64,000 nucleotides of DNA from Bacteroidaceae bacterium (GTDB lineage: Bacteria > Bacteroidota > Bacteroidia > Bacteroidales > Bacteroidaceae). This document shows, piece by piece, positions 44,485 through 53,528 of the stretch. The notes under the pieces are model-generated. The model saw only the letters and a program-made list of their open reading frames with translations, was not told where the DNA came from and ran no database searches. Numbering within the stretch: position 1 is the stretch's first letter; every line of letters starts with the position of its first letter. Both the position numbers and the translations under genes were made by a program. The stretch is taken from the NCBI GenBank assembly GCA_024688885.1, contig JAILDV010000053.1, positions 1 to 64,000 of the forward strand, written 5' to 3'.

Positions 44485-46887
44485 TTATTGGAAGGTGATC
44501 TGCTGAACCATTTGTCCAGGATCGCCGATGACGAGGGTCAAGACATGCTGTTTCCTGGCACGGTCGACAGGGAATGTGAGAAGGTAGTCTTTACGGTTTT
44601 CGAGCACTTGCAGTTTCCAAGGATAAGACCACTCTTCGAATTTGTTTTCGCAGACAACAGGGGGGCAACCATCGACACTGACACCAATACGGTTACCACG
44701 TTCAAGGGTGACGGGCCAGAAGGGAATGGTCGAGATGCAGACCGAGAGGGTGTCTTTGGAAGAGGAATAATCGAAGGGGATGTCTATATGAGCAGAGGTG
44801 AGACGGGCAGGATTCTGCACAGGGTCGAGTGGTTCACCCATCTGGAGAGCCATCCAGTCAGTGCCGATTCCCTCAATGAGGCGGAAAGGAGCGCGTGCCT
44901 TCACTTGTTCAAGGTTCATGTGCTGGTCATAAATAGGATGCCGTTGATGATCAGGTAAGCGATGAGCATGAGTGGGAGCTGTGACCAGTTCCGGCATGAG
45001 CTGATATAAGGCACAATAACCAGGGGGTATTTGCGAAATCATCTGGTTCCATTTGCCCGAAAGCTGCGTGTTGTAAGTGTCAAGGAGCGTTTGAAGGCTG
45101 TCAAAGGCTTGAGTTGCCTCTCTTGCAGCCTCCGCATCTCCCGTTTCGTGATTGCGCTGTGCCATAAGAAACTTACGGTTCATCTGACAGGCAGACTTGA
45201 CGCTGTAAGCAATGATTTCAAAGAAGGATGGTTGCAGAACAGGAGGCAGTTCCTGCTGAATGGCATCGATGCGGTCAGAAATACGCTGATAGTCTGCAAG
45301 GCGCTTCTGTGCAGTGCCTGACTCAAAAGAGAAGTCTGTATCGTGCAGCTTACTGTTCTCCTGATTGTCCCACTCTATTTCATAACCCATGAATTCGGGT
45401 TTTCTTTCCCATGCCAAACGATAGTAAGTGTCGAGAATCTGTTGGAAATCACGCTCATACTTTTTCCCATATATAGAAGCAAGCCATGTTGCTTGGTATT
45501 GGTTCACATTCTCATAAGTGAAGGAAGAGAAATCCCATGCCATGTCAAAGAAATGCTGCATTTCCATCTCCATCGGCTTGATGTCGCCAACATTCAGCAG
45601 CCAGTAGCGGTCTGCTCCTGCATCATAAGCTTTTTTCAGTTCCTCATACATCAGCATGGGAGCTGTGGTGGCTATCCAGATGTTGTCATGCGGGGTTCCC
45701 AAATAGCTGAGGTGATAGTACACACCAGAACCGCCCTTGCGCTGACGTTCCTGCTCGTTTGACACGCGTTTCATATACCCATAGTTGTCATCAGGCCACA
45801 CCAGCGTGATGTCATCAGGTACACGAAGACCTGCATCGTAGATGTCCAACGTCTCTTTGTAAGGAACAAATATTTGGGGAATGTCTGCAGCAGGCTTCCG
45901 CTTGTGGGTTTCCAATATTTTCCGCTGATCCGCAAACACTGTTTCCAAAGTCCCTGCACGGACTTTCGGGTCTGTGGAGCCTTTCATCGCCTCATCATGC
46001 AAACCGCGCATGCCAGTCGTGTAGATGTTGTCATATTGAGCCGTCTCACGCAGGCGGTTGTCCAACTTTTTCCAAATCGTTTCCTTGTTAGTCAGGTAAT
46101 TCCATTCGCCATCACGTTCCTTATCCCATTCAGAAGGAGCTGCATTATTAAAGAGCAGCGGTTCACAATGGCTTGTTGTAATCATAATGCTCCACTCTGC
46201 CGCCACTTTCTGACTTCCCGGATGACTGTAGAAAGCGCCCGTGCAGTCGTGCATGGCAGGTGCCAACATATTGGCTTTCAAGCGCAACAGCAGCTCACAC
46301 ACTTTGTCGTAGGTTTTCGGACCTATATCATTCAGTTCTTTTTCAAAGTTCTCAGCAGCCCACGTCTTCATTCCCCAGTCCTCATCGTTAATGAAAATGC
46401 CACGATACTTGATGGTGGGTGACTTGGATGTATAGTTTTCCTTATAATCAAGTGTCTTCTTTTTCTGCACAGGCACATCGGCAAACCAATACCACGGAGA
46501 CACACCGATACGCTCACTCACGTGGAATGCGCCGTATGCAGCCCCTCTCGCATCACTACCTACAATGATGAGGCGGTTGCCTTTGGTGACAATCTTGTAG
46601 CGTTCCCAGCACCCCCTGACATCACTCACATCCACGTCCAACGATGCCGGCAGATGCTCCACGGTTGCCAAGACAACCTCATTCTTGGAAGATGCTGTTC
46701 CCGATGTCTCCACCACGGGTTTCACTCCTGTCACCCGTTCTATGTCCTCACTCAGCACCACGCCCATCTTCTTCACCAAAGCGGCATCCTCTTCAGCCAC
46801 CACAATACGACACTGCTTCAAATCGACCGCGCCAGCCGACAAGAAGCAGCAAATCAAGACTAAGAAAAAGAAACAGATTTTTTTCAT
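44485..46887 (-). CDS. GH115 xylan alpha-1,2-glucuronidase (second copy)
   Basis: 800-residue exported paralogue of the adjacent GH115 gene, with signal peptide 1-20 and the same architecture: GNRLIIVGSDARGAAYGAFHVSERIGVSPWYWF, IKYRGIFINDEDWGMKTWA, LLLRLKANMLAPAMHD, LVWPDDNYGYMKR, and a C-terminal beta-domain. Differences around the catalytic cleft (AMHDCTGAFYSHPGSQK for AMWDSAFNEDDPLSPQ) suggest another substrate shape. Its ATG overlaps the stop of the upstream esterase gene by 4 bp, so esterase and glucuronidase are translationally coupled and may act on the same decorated xylan. Confidence 0.92.
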   Translation of the reverse strand: MKKICFFFLVLICCFLSAGAVDLKQCRIVVAEEDAALVKKMGVVLSEDIERVTGVKPVVETSGTASSKNEVVLATVEHLPASLDVDVSDVRGCWERYKIVTKGNRLIIVGSDARGAAYGAFHVSERIGVSPWYWFADVPVQKKKTLDYKENYTSKSPTIKYRGIFINDEDWGMKTWAAENFEKELNDIGPKTYDKVCELLLRLKANMLAPAMHDCTGAFYSHPGSQKVAAEWSIMITTSHCEPLLFNNAAPSEWDKERDGEWNYLTNKETIWKKLDNRLRETAQYDNIYTTGMRGLHDEAMKGSTDPKVRAGTLETVFADQRKILETHKRKPAADIPQIFVPYKETLDIYDAGLRVPDDITLVWPDDNYGYMKRVSNEQERQRKGGSGVYYHLSYLGTPHDNIWIATTAPMLMYEELKKAYDAGADRYWLLNVGDIKPMEMEMQHFFDMAWDFSSFTYENVNQYQATWLASIYGKKYERDFQQILDTYYRLAWERKPEFMGYEIEWDNQENSKLHDTDFSFESGTAQKRLADYQRISDRIDAIQQELPPVLQPSFFEIIAYSVKSACQMNRKFLMAQRNHETGDAEAAREATQAFDSLQTLLDTYNTQLSGKWNQMISQIPPGYCALYQLMPELVTAPTHAHRLPDHQRHPIYDQHMNLEQVKARAPFRLIEGIGTDWMALQMGEPLDPVQNPARLTSAHIDIPFDYSSSKDTLSVCISTIPFWPVTLERGNRIGVSVDGCPPVVCENKFEEWSYPWKLQVLENRKDYLLTFPVDRARKQHVLTLVIGDPGQMVQQITFQ

Positions 46888-48638
46888 TCAACCCACACCT
46901 TTCTGCCGTTTCTGATATAGATTCCGTGTTGGGGATTTGAAACCTTGCGTCCCTGCAAGTCATAGATTTCATTTTCCATAAGGAAAGGTGAAGCGGGCAC
47001 AGCGCTGATGGCTGTTGACACATAACTGTTTGCCGTCAGGGAAAGTTGCCCCAAGATGCAGTCACTCCATTCCTGTTCTGCCGAATAAAGGGCAATGACA
47101 TAATTGCCCTGCTCTGTGATGTCAAACTCAAAGGTCTGCTGTTTCAACGAACCAAAACTATTGGATGCATTATTGCCAATATTGATGGTTGGGGTATATA
47201 TCTGACTTGCAACGCTCACGCTACCAACACGTTTCTCAATACTCAGTTCAATGGGCGCAAAATCAGGTTTGTTCCAATTGCAAATCTTATATTTCAACGT
47301 ATAGTGTCCGGGCGCCATACTGATGGTTGTGCCACTTTCAGAGAGACCAAACTTTGCCCATCCCTGATGGGTTTTCCCCTCGATGTTGCGGAAATAGAGT
47401 CCATAGTCCAATCCACGAGGCGAACCCGTGAACTGCAAGACACGACATCCCTGCGAATATCCGCTGCCGTAACCAACACGCTTTTCAGAGCCATCGAAAG
47501 TGACCCAGCCTGCAGGCAGCGCTCCTCCCTCGGTGAACGCCGTGGAGATGGTAAGGGTCAGGGGGGCTTGCAGCATCACCTCCACGGTGGCTGAGCCCGT
47601 CTCACCGTCGTTGTCTGTAGCAACCACTTTCAACGTATGTTTACCCACTTTGCTACTCGTCAATGTAGCCTTGTAGGGTTTTGCCGTGCAAGTGGACAAC
47701 AGGGTTGTTCCATCATAGAACTCCACTTTCTCAATAGTTCCATTGGGGTCATCAGCAGTGGCTGTGACAGCAATGTCAGGAAAGGTTACCTCACCAGTAG
47801 GAGCATAATTGACATACCTGAGGCCCGAAGAAGGCGCTGTAATCTTCACGCTGGGAGCAGTCTTGTTCAGCGAGTAACGCTTGCAGAAGTTCCAAATCTC
47901 CTTACCAGTGTACACCTGACGTTCCTTGCAAATCCAGTGACCTTTGTCCTTCAACTCCAAAAGCTTGACCTCAACACCGTCGTTGCCGGGTCCCCAAGTG
48001 TGCATCTTGGCTCCTGCAAAACCATTGTAATTGGAAACGACCTTGTCTGTCGTTGGACATCCATTATGCTGAATCCAAGGGTTCAGTGCAGGTTGTACAC
48101 CTCCGAAGTTGTCGGCAGTTCCTTGAATATGCAAGATAGGCACTGCGCGAGTGGTTGATCTCGGAGTTACAACTGAAGGACCACTACAAGAAACAAAAGC
48201 TGCAATGATATTGGACATCTTGTTGATGGCGTTGTACGTCAGCATGCCACCCATCGAGAACCCGCCGAGGTAGATGCGGTTACGGTCAATCTTGTGCAGC
48301 GTCACCATCCTTTCGATGATAGCCTTGATGAAATTAATGTCGCGGTCACCACCAGTGTCCCATGCTCTGTCTATACCATTGGGGAACACACAGATAAACT
48401 TGGCAGTGTCACACACGGCTTCCATGCTGACATTGTCATTCTTGAACTCGCTGTTCTGCATCCAGTTGGCATCTTGGTTATAGCCATGGCAGAAGATAAG
48501 CAAAGGACGGTTCTCACCTAAATTCTTAGGCACAATGACATTATACGAACGATTAGTGCCGTTGACGGTGATGTTGTCAGCCTTCACGGACAGGAATCCC
48601 GCCACAAGCAGGATGAATGAAAGAACGGAATGTTTCAT
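46884..48638 (-). CDS. Secreted CE1-like esterase with Ig-like module and C-terminal tail
   Basis: Exported alpha/beta-hydrolase of the PHB-depolymerase/feruloyl esterase group (about residues 25-255): oxyanion region LLIFCHGYNQDANW, nucleophile Ser in LGGFSMGGML, an Asp in HIQGTADNFGG, and His in DKGHWICKE. Then an Ig-like domain (about 265-365, FPDIAVTATADDPNGTIEKVEFYDGTTLLST), a beta-sandwich (about 370-540) and the tail IYDLQGRKVSNPQHGIYIRNG. The ATG at 48638 starts the signal peptide; an in-frame ATG at 48653 is also possible. A -7-like box TAAATTTG (minus, 48689-48696) lies upstream. It is coupled by a 4-bp overlap to GH115, so acetyl-, feruloyl- or glucuronoyl-ester removal from xylan is likely. 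Confidence 0.85.
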   Translation of the reverse strand: MKHSVLSFILLVAGFLSVKADNITVNGTNRSYNVIVPKNLGENRPLLIFCHGYNQDANWMQNSEFKNDNVSMEAVCDTAKFICVFPNGIDRAWDTGGDRDINFIKAIIERMVTLHKIDRNRIYLGGFSMGGMLTYNAINKMSNIIAAFVSCSGPSVVTPRSTTRAVPILHIQGTADNFGGVQPALNPWIQHNGCPTTDKVVSNYNGFAGAKMHTWGPGNDGVEVKLLELKDKGHWICKERQVYTGKEIWNFCKRYSLNKTAPSVKITAPSSGLRYVNYAPTGEVTFPDIAVTATADDPNGTIEKVEFYDGTTLLSTCTAKPYKATLTSSKVGKHTLKVVATDNDGETGSATVEVMLQAPLTLTISTAFTEGGALPAGWVTFDGSEKRVGYGSGYSQGCRVLQFTGSPRGLDYGLYFRNIEGKTHQGWAKFGLSESGTTISMAPGHYTLKYKICNWNKPDFAPIELSIEKRVGSVSVASQIYTPTINIGNNASNSFGSLKQQTFEFDITEQGNYVIALYSAEQEWSDCILGQLSLTANSYVSTAISAVPASPFLMENEIYDLQGRKVSNPQHGIYIRNGRKVWVE

Positions 48639-48784
48639 GTTGAGTAGTCTCATATACGGTTTGGAAATTGGAATTAGGTTTTATTGTGCAAATTTAGCAC
48701 AAATTACCCCTTTCCTCTTTTACGACAGGTTACATTTTCTTTTCTTTATCGTTCATTCTTCCCAATTTCAGGCAGAATCAGGCA

Positions 48785-48822
48785 CAAAAAAAGAGGAGAA
48801 TCGCATCACTGCGGCTCTCCTC
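48785..48822 (-). terminator. Terminator of the ECF sigma operon
   Basis: GAGGAGA pairs with TCTCCTC around an inner paired loop (GC/GC); on the minus strand seven T follow. It lies 70 bp after the stop at 48892. Confidence 0.75.
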
Positions 48823-48891
48823 CCCAATCACTCTTTTTCTATCCAGTAAAAGAAATGTATATTTTTGTCGTGTTTAATTTGTGAGATTCTT

Positions 48892-49626
48892 TTATTTGAT
48901 GTACACTCGTTCCCCCTTACTATTGAGATAGATGCCAGGAGTGGTGGGCATGCCATTGATGGTTGTTCCATTCATGGACACCCAACGGTCAGATTTCCTG
49001 CTCTGCTGTTCCACGGACTCAATGTCCGAGGCTATACCTTCTGACACCTGAGCCTTGCGCTGCTTGGCATCAGCCCCACTATTGGGACGCTGTGGGGGAT
49101 TAGGCTTGCCATTCGGTTTGCCGTTGAACTTACCATTGGGCATGCGGCGCATCCGTTCAGACTTCATGCGCTGCAGATTCATCCTTTCCAACTGTTTCAT
49201 CTTTTCGTACTGACGCTGGGTGAGCACGGTGAGGAAACGCTTGTAGTAGGTCTCTTCCACATCGATGGTGGCACGGCTGCGAGCGAAACGGTTGGCATTC
49301 ATTTTCTCCAGTTCTTCCTCTGTCGGCTGGTGATATTTAGGTTTTTCACCCCCCTGAGGCTTTCCCTGCTTTGCCGTAGGATGGTTGGAATACTTCTCCC
49401 ACACCGCTTTCAATTCACTGCGATAATCCACATAGATAGGAACAAATTTCGAAGTCTTCTCTTCGTCCAGCTGAAGCTGACACGCCATGCGTGCAGCCAG
49501 CCTTTGTGAAAGTTGTTCTTCAGTCAGTCTTTGAGGCTTGCCACCCTGTTTGGGTTGAGCCATCAGTGTGCATCCTGCCACGAAGAGGAATGCCACTGCC
49601 ATTGAAAGAATCCTTTTCATATTCAT
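48892..49626 (-). CDS. Secreted Gln/Lys-rich helical protein (Spy/LTXXQ-like)
   Basis: 244 residues with a signal peptide; VAGC near residue 19 could be a lipobox, but LMAQP just after it also fits signal peptidase I. Residues about 35-160 are helical and charged (RLTEEQLSQRLAARMACQLQLDEEKTSKFVPIYVDYRSELKAVW, LTQRQYEKMKQLERMNLQRMK), resembling periplasmic Spy-like stress proteins. A Lys/Pro/Asn-rich stretch follows, and the end GTTINGMPTTPGIYLNSKGERVYIK is a short form of the C-terminal tail seen in other proteins here. It is the last gene of the sigma/anti-sigma unit, 16 bp after the anti-sigma candidate, suggesting an envelope-stress or sensing role. Confidence 0.75.
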   Translation of the reverse strand: MNMKRILSMAVAFLFVAGCTLMAQPKQGGKPQRLTEEQLSQRLAARMACQLQLDEEKTSKFVPIYVDYRSELKAVWEKYSNHPTAKQGKPQGGEKPKYHQPTEEELEKMNANRFARSRATIDVEETYYKRFLTVLTQRQYEKMKQLERMNLQRMKSERMRRMPNGKFNGKPNGKPNPPQRPNSGADAKQRKAQVSEGIASDIESVEQQSRKSDRWVSMNGTTINGMPTTPGIYLNSKGERVYIK

Positions 49627-49642
49627 ACCATTTTTTCAGTGG

Positions 49643-49963
49643 TTATAAAACTGTATTGTCTATATTCTCGTAGATGGCAATCCACTCATCGAGTGCATCG
49701 TCAGTCATGTAAGTCTCGACCGACTCGTCTGCCAGCAGATTCGTCTCTGACTGCTCTGAGCGTTGGAGAGTATAGAATGACACTCCTGCGATGAGCAGCA
49801 CCACAGCCGCTGCCGACATCCAGAAACGGCTGCGAGAGTGAACCGTTGGCAATTGAGAATTGACGGTGGTCTTCTCCATCAATCGCCCGTGCATCTCATC
49901 GAAAAAGCCTTCCGGCACTGTGTATGGCATACGCTTGCCGATGTTATTGAGTTGCTCTTCCAT
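49643..49963 (-). CDS. Probable anti-sigma factor, single-pass membrane protein
   Basis: 106 residues: a cytoplasmic N-terminus of about 45 residues (MPYTVPEGFFDEMHGRLMEK), one membrane helix (FWMSAAAVVLLIAGVSFYTL), and a short acidic extracytoplasmic tail. Position downstream of an ECF sigma gene and this topology suggest an anti-sigma factor, though it lacks the usual zinc-binding HxxxCxxC motif. Residues about 33-43 (TVNSQLPTVHS) come from a dispersed repeat. The 207-bp gap to the sigma gene holds a copy of a longer dispersed repeat. Confidence 0.65.
   Translation of the reverse strand: MEEQLNNIGKRMPYTVPEGFFDEMHGRLMEKTTVNSQLPTVHSRSRFWMSAAAVVLLIAGVSFYTLQRSEQSETNLLADESVETYMTDDALDEWIAIYENIDNTVL
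49834..49866 (-). repeat. Intragenic NSQ-type repeat in the anti-sigma candidate
   Basis: Minus-strand CCGTCAATTCTCAATTGCCAACGGTTCACTC encodes TVNSQLPTVHS just before the membrane helix. Confidence 0.6.
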
Positions 49964-50002
49964 ATCTATTCAGTTTATTTAAGTTGCGCAAGTTTTATTT
50001 AT

Positions 50003-50165
50003 TTGAAGTTATAGAAGTTATAGAAGTTCTCGCTTCGCTCAGTTGACAATTGACAGTTGACAAACTCATCGTACATCGTTCATCGTACATTTCCCTGATG
50101 TCCTTCTCACTGCCAGGTATCGTCGTTAACTCCTTTAACTTCAATTACTCCGTCACTTCCGAAAT
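50003..50165 (-). repeat. Dispersed intergenic repeat, copy 1
   Basis: On the minus strand it reads GAAGTTAAAGGAGTTAACGACGATACCTGGCAGTGAGAAGGACATCAGGGAAATGTACGATGAACG and so on, in order: paired GTTAAC parts, a CAGTGAGAAGGACATCA segment, ATGTACGATGA, TCAACTGTCAATTGTCAACT, GAGCGAAGCG, and GAACTTCTATAACTTC. Copies 2 and 3 at 55265-55425 and 58380-58545 keep the same order. It separates the sigma gene from its anti-sigma candidate. Confidence 0.8.
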
Positions 50166-50170
50166 TTGAG

Positions 50171-50695
50171 TTAATTTAGTAGTTCATTCTTAATTTTCTC
50201 TTTGGCATGGTGATATGCAACCTTGAGGGTAGCCACCTTACTACCAGTCACTTCGCTAATCTCCTCATAACTCATCTCGTCATAGTAGCGCATGTTGAAC
50301 ACCATGCGTTCCTGCTGGCTCAATCGGAGGATTGCCTGTTGCAGGCGCACTCCTTCCACATCTTCCCAATCCACATGCTCCGATGCTGTCAGACGGTTCA
50401 ACAGCACATCCTCCTCGCTCAGTTCCGACATCGTCCGTTCTCTCATCTTGTTGAGATGACGGATGCACTCGTTAGTGGCTATCCTGTACACCCACACTTT
50501 CAGCAGCTCCTTCTTCCTCAGTTTTTCCAAGCCCTGATACACACGAATGAAGGTCTCCTGCATCACGTCCTGCGCATCCTCGTGGCTGACCACCATGCGG
50601 CGGATATGCCAATAGATGGGGCGTTCGTACTGTTTCAGCACGGCTTCAAACGTAGGCGCGTCATCGTCTTGCCGTCCCAACCGCATCAATCTCAT
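50171..50695 (-). CDS. ECF-type RNA polymerase sigma factor
   Basis: 174-residue sigma-70 factor of the extracytoplasmic-function type. Region 2 lies at about 18-90 (YWHIRRMVVSHEDAQDVMQETFIRVYQGL, LKVWVYRIATNECI) and region 4 at about 118-170 (ILRLSQQERMVFNMRYYDEMSYEEISEVTGSKVATLKVAYHHAKEKIK). It heads a minus-strand unit with a membrane anti-sigma candidate and a secreted helical protein. No TAnnTTTG box is obvious upstream, which would fit autoregulation from an ECF-specific promoter. The signal is unknown; the anti-sigma candidate carries no STN-like or TonB-type partner. Confidence 0.92.
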   Translation of the reverse strand: MRLMRLGRQDDDAPTFEAVLKQYERPIYWHIRRMVVSHEDAQDVMQETFIRVYQGLEKLRKKELLKVWVYRIATNECIRHLNKMRERTMSELSEEDVLLNRLTASEHVDWEDVEGVRLQQAILRLSQQERMVFNMRYYDEMSYEEISEVTGSKVATLKVAYHHAKEKIKNELLN

Positions 50696-50756
50696 ATCAA
50701 AAGTACTTTCGTTGTGTGTATATTGTAAAGAAACTTCAAAAAGGAAAAAGTTAATG

Positions 50757-50794
50757 CAGGAAAACTAATTTTTATACAAAAAAGTTTTCCTGCA
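50757..50794. promoter_or_regulatory. 11-bp inverted repeat between esterase and sigma genes
   Basis: GCAGGAAAACT at 50757-50767 pairs perfectly with AGTTTTCCTGC at 50784-50794 around an A/T-only loop. There is no T tail after it on either strand, so it may be a weak terminator of the esterase gene or an operator upstream of the sigma gene. Confidence 0.45.
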
Positions 50795-50816
50795 TCATTT
50801 TCAAAGACAGGTTGTA

Positions 50817-52205
50817 TCACTTCACATAGATAGTCTTGGCATTGGAACCTGTGCGGACAATGTTCATGCCTTTCTGGGGTTGAGGCACGGGAACACCTGC
50901 CAGCGTGTAATAGGCTGCTGCCTGATTATGAAAGGCATTGGGCACCTGAATACTGGTCATTTCTTCATCGGTGGCAGTATGGAGTTCGATGTTCGTCACA
51001 CTAATGTTGTCAGCGTTATCATTGCGGGTCAAAGCAAAAATATATTCACCCCAGCCATCCTCCACCTTGAAGCAGAAAGCAGCATCTTCGCCCACCTTTG
51101 CAGTAGTGTCAAGCACATAATCTCCACCTATTTTTTTAATACGCACCAAGAAATCCTTACCCACATCACCAGAAGACTTAAAGGTCAGTTTGTAGTTTCC
51201 CTTGTCAAGCTGGAACGAGCGATACACATTGTGGTCACTGTTATCGCTGGCATGCTTGGCACCACCATAGCGAAGAATGGTCTTACCCGTCATTACCCAT
51301 CCGTGTTGAGCAGGTTGATAGCCTTCTTCCTCCACTCGTGGCATCCACTTGAGCGTGGCATCACAAGGGGTGTCCAAAGTGTACTGTTTGAAGTGAGCCC
51401 ACATAGTTTTAGCAGAGTTACCCTCTGGTGTGTTGTTTGTAATGTCATTATGCCCCATTCCGTCCATTTCGTAGTACACGTACGGGAATCCTCCTTCGGT
51501 TGCCTCATACACACTCTTCGTGTACTTGCCAGTAACGGTTGTCTTCACTGGCACTGGATTTGCACCCACTCTTGCGACCATTTCATCTACAATCGTGGGC
51601 ATCAACGAATACTTTACAAAATCGTCCGCCTTTCCATGAATGTGCAGGAATGGCACAGGACGTACACCGGTATGACGGAAATGGAATTCATTCATCTGGA
51701 ATCCACTAATGGAAGCAAATGCCGCGAAAATGTCAGCACAAGTGTTGGAGAGCGCATAGGTCATCATACCACCATTAGAGAATCCACAGCAATAAATGCG
51801 TTTGCTATCCACCGAATAGTTCTTCTTCACGTCTTCAATAACAGCCTTAATGAACTCGACATCAGCATTGACCTCACCAGAAGAGACCCAACCCGTCGTA
51901 TTCATTCCTGCCAAATAAAAATCCACCGTCTTTCCTTGTGGATAGACAACAATGAAACCTTCATCGTCAGCTACCTCTGTCGTCATTGGATGGTTAGCCC
52001 ACTGATTGCCATTAGCACCATGGAGCGAAACCACCAACGGAGCGTTATCCCCCACATTGGCAGGCACATACAGTCTATAAGAACGTGACTCTGTTTTCCC
52101 TTTGTCATCTTTCACGGAGATGTTCACAATTTTGTCCACCTTCGCTGCAAATCCCTGCATGGCACAAAGCAGCATCAAGGCAAACACAAAAAATAACTTT
52201 TTCAT
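50817..52205 (-). CDS. Secreted CE1-like esterase (PHB-depolymerase/feruloyl esterase type)
   Basis: 462-residue exported esterase. Signal peptide 1-20; alpha/beta-hydrolase domain (about 25-285) with LVVSLHGANGNQWANHP, nucleophile Ser in CCGFSNGGMMTY, Asp in HIHGKADDF and His in EMDGMGHNDI; a C-terminal beta-sandwich (about 290-420, NVYRSFQLDKGNYKLTFKSSG); and the tail YYTLAGVPVPQPQKGMNIVRTG. It probably removes acetyl or feruloyl esters from plant polysaccharide. It lies 37 bp downstream of the YARHG protein gene on the same strand, so it may share its transcript. It is only distantly similar to the 46884 esterase. Confidence 0.87.
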   Translation of the reverse strand: MKKLFFVFALMLLCAMQGFAAKVDKIVNISVKDDKGKTESRSYRLYVPANVGDNAPLVVSLHGANGNQWANHPMTTEVADDEGFIVVYPQGKTVDFYLAGMNTTGWVSSGEVNADVEFIKAVIEDVKKNYSVDSKRIYCCGFSNGGMMTYALSNTCADIFAAFASISGFQMNEFHFRHTGVRPVPFLHIHGKADDFVKYSLMPTIVDEMVARVGANPVPVKTTVTGKYTKSVYEATEGGFPYVYYEMDGMGHNDITNNTPEGNSAKTMWAHFKQYTLDTPCDATLKWMPRVEEEGYQPAQHGWVMTGKTILRYGGAKHASDNSDHNVYRSFQLDKGNYKLTFKSSGDVGKDFLVRIKKIGGDYVLDTTAKVGEDAAFCFKVEDGWGEYIFALTRNDNADNISVTNIELHTATDEEMTSIQVPNAFHNQAAAYYTLAGVPVPQPQKGMNIVRTGSNAKTIYVK

Positions 52206-52242
52206 AGATTAAGATAGATAATTGAGTGATTTAAAGATGAAG

Positions 52243-53430
52243 TTACTTATAATCATTGACAAGTTTCCGTTCCTCCTCTGTAAAGTCAGAGGTATCCTGA
52301 TTCCATTGAGGATCGGGCATATACCACCAAAGCGACTTGAAGTAGGCTGCCAATTTCTGGTCTTTGAACACATACCCACGATTGGCATAAGGAAGATTAC
52401 GCAAGATGCGAGAGTTGGGAATGCCATCGGTCGTGGCATTGGCGGGAATCCGAAGGTCGTCATCCGTCTCTTCCATCAGTTCGTAGGGCACCAACATATT
52501 CATGGGGGCTGTACGATCATAAAAGCGTCCCAATTTGAAATCCTCCCGTGAGAAAAGAGCACCTTCCGCAGAATCGATATGGATGTCATCCGTTGGACGG
52601 AAATTCTTAGCATGCCACTCATAGGTGCCATTGCGCAAAGAGAACTCATAATACCCTGTATCATATCCGCTTTGAACGACATGCATCTTACCTGCCCCCT
52701 CTGCCAAACGCCATTGGGCAGCGCTCCACATCGGATCTTTGGCTATACAGAACTGTTTGGCTGTTTTCTCAGCCTTGATGCGAAGTGTGAAATCATCTAT
52801 CTGATGGTTTGCCCAACGCATGGCAGGCTTCAACCAATAGGGAATGCCGAAATGGTTATAGATTCCACCAGACATCTGATATCGGTAAGTGTGATGAACC
52901 ACATTCTTTCCCTCCTTAAAGTTGGCTTTGAAACAATAAGCATAGGAATAGTCGATGTTTTCTTTCGTCTTTTTATTGATGATGCCTGATATTGCTTCAT
53001 CGGAATCCTCAAGGTCACGCCACTGACTGAGGTCAAGCGGCACAAAATCGGTTGGTTCATCTTCTGAACTATGATGCACTACATAGTTGCGGATAGGAAG
53101 TTTCGCTCCATTCATTTCAACGGTGAAATCGAAAATGTAGGGGTGCTTACCCGTCTTATCCAATTCATCCCCTGTATTGTAAGGTGACGACGCTTCAAAA
53201 CCCACATCCACCACTTTTGCGGCTCCACGATTGGTGAATTCATAAAGCACGTCCACGGCTGCGTATCCATCATCCTGAATGCTGATGGTCAGCACTTCCT
53301 TTGTCACTGCCACATCTGTTTCCTGCAAGGGAACAATTTGGTTACCATTCACATAAAACACGCCATCATTGGCACTTGCCAGTATGGCGATAATCCACAA
53401 AATTGATGTTGTCAGAAATTTCATTTTCAT
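52243..53430 (-). CDS. Secreted YARHG-domain protein
   Basis: 395-residue exported protein. Signal peptide 1-21 (MKMKFLTTSILWIIAILASA). The main body (about 25-320) is a beta-rich domain without a recognised family. The C-terminal ~75 residues are a YARHG domain (NSRILRNLPYANRGYVFKDQKLAAYFKSLWWYMP, FTEEERKLVNDY), a module found in extracellular proteins and presumed to act in the envelope or in peptidoglycan binding. The start at 53430 is chosen because the -7 box TATCTTTG (minus, 53454-53461) places the transcript start near 53447, which excludes the longer frame from 53580. Divergent from the M6 protease gene. Confidence 0.82.
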   Translation of the reverse strand: MKMKFLTTSILWIIAILASANDGVFYVNGNQIVPLQETDVAVTKEVLTISIQDDGYAAVDVLYEFTNRGAAKVVDVGFEASSPYNTGDELDKTGKHPYIFDFTVEMNGAKLPIRNYVVHHSSEDEPTDFVPLDLSQWRDLEDSDEAISGIINKKTKENIDYSYAYCFKANFKEGKNVVHHTYRYQMSGGIYNHFGIPYWLKPAMRWANHQIDDFTLRIKAEKTAKQFCIAKDPMWSAAQWRLAEGAGKMHVVQSGYDTGYYEFSLRNGTYEWHAKNFRPTDDIHIDSAEGALFSREDFKLGRFYDRTAPMNMLVPYELMEETDDDLRIPANATTDGIPNSRILRNLPYANRGYVFKDQKLAAYFKSLWWYMPDPQWNQDTSDFTEEERKLVNDYK

Positions 53431-53528
53431 TATCATTTTGATGATTGATGATGCAAAGATAAAAAAAAGTGACGAGTTGGAGGGGATGAGTTGGGATTTT
53501 TTTATACCTTTGTCCCGTTTTTTCAACA

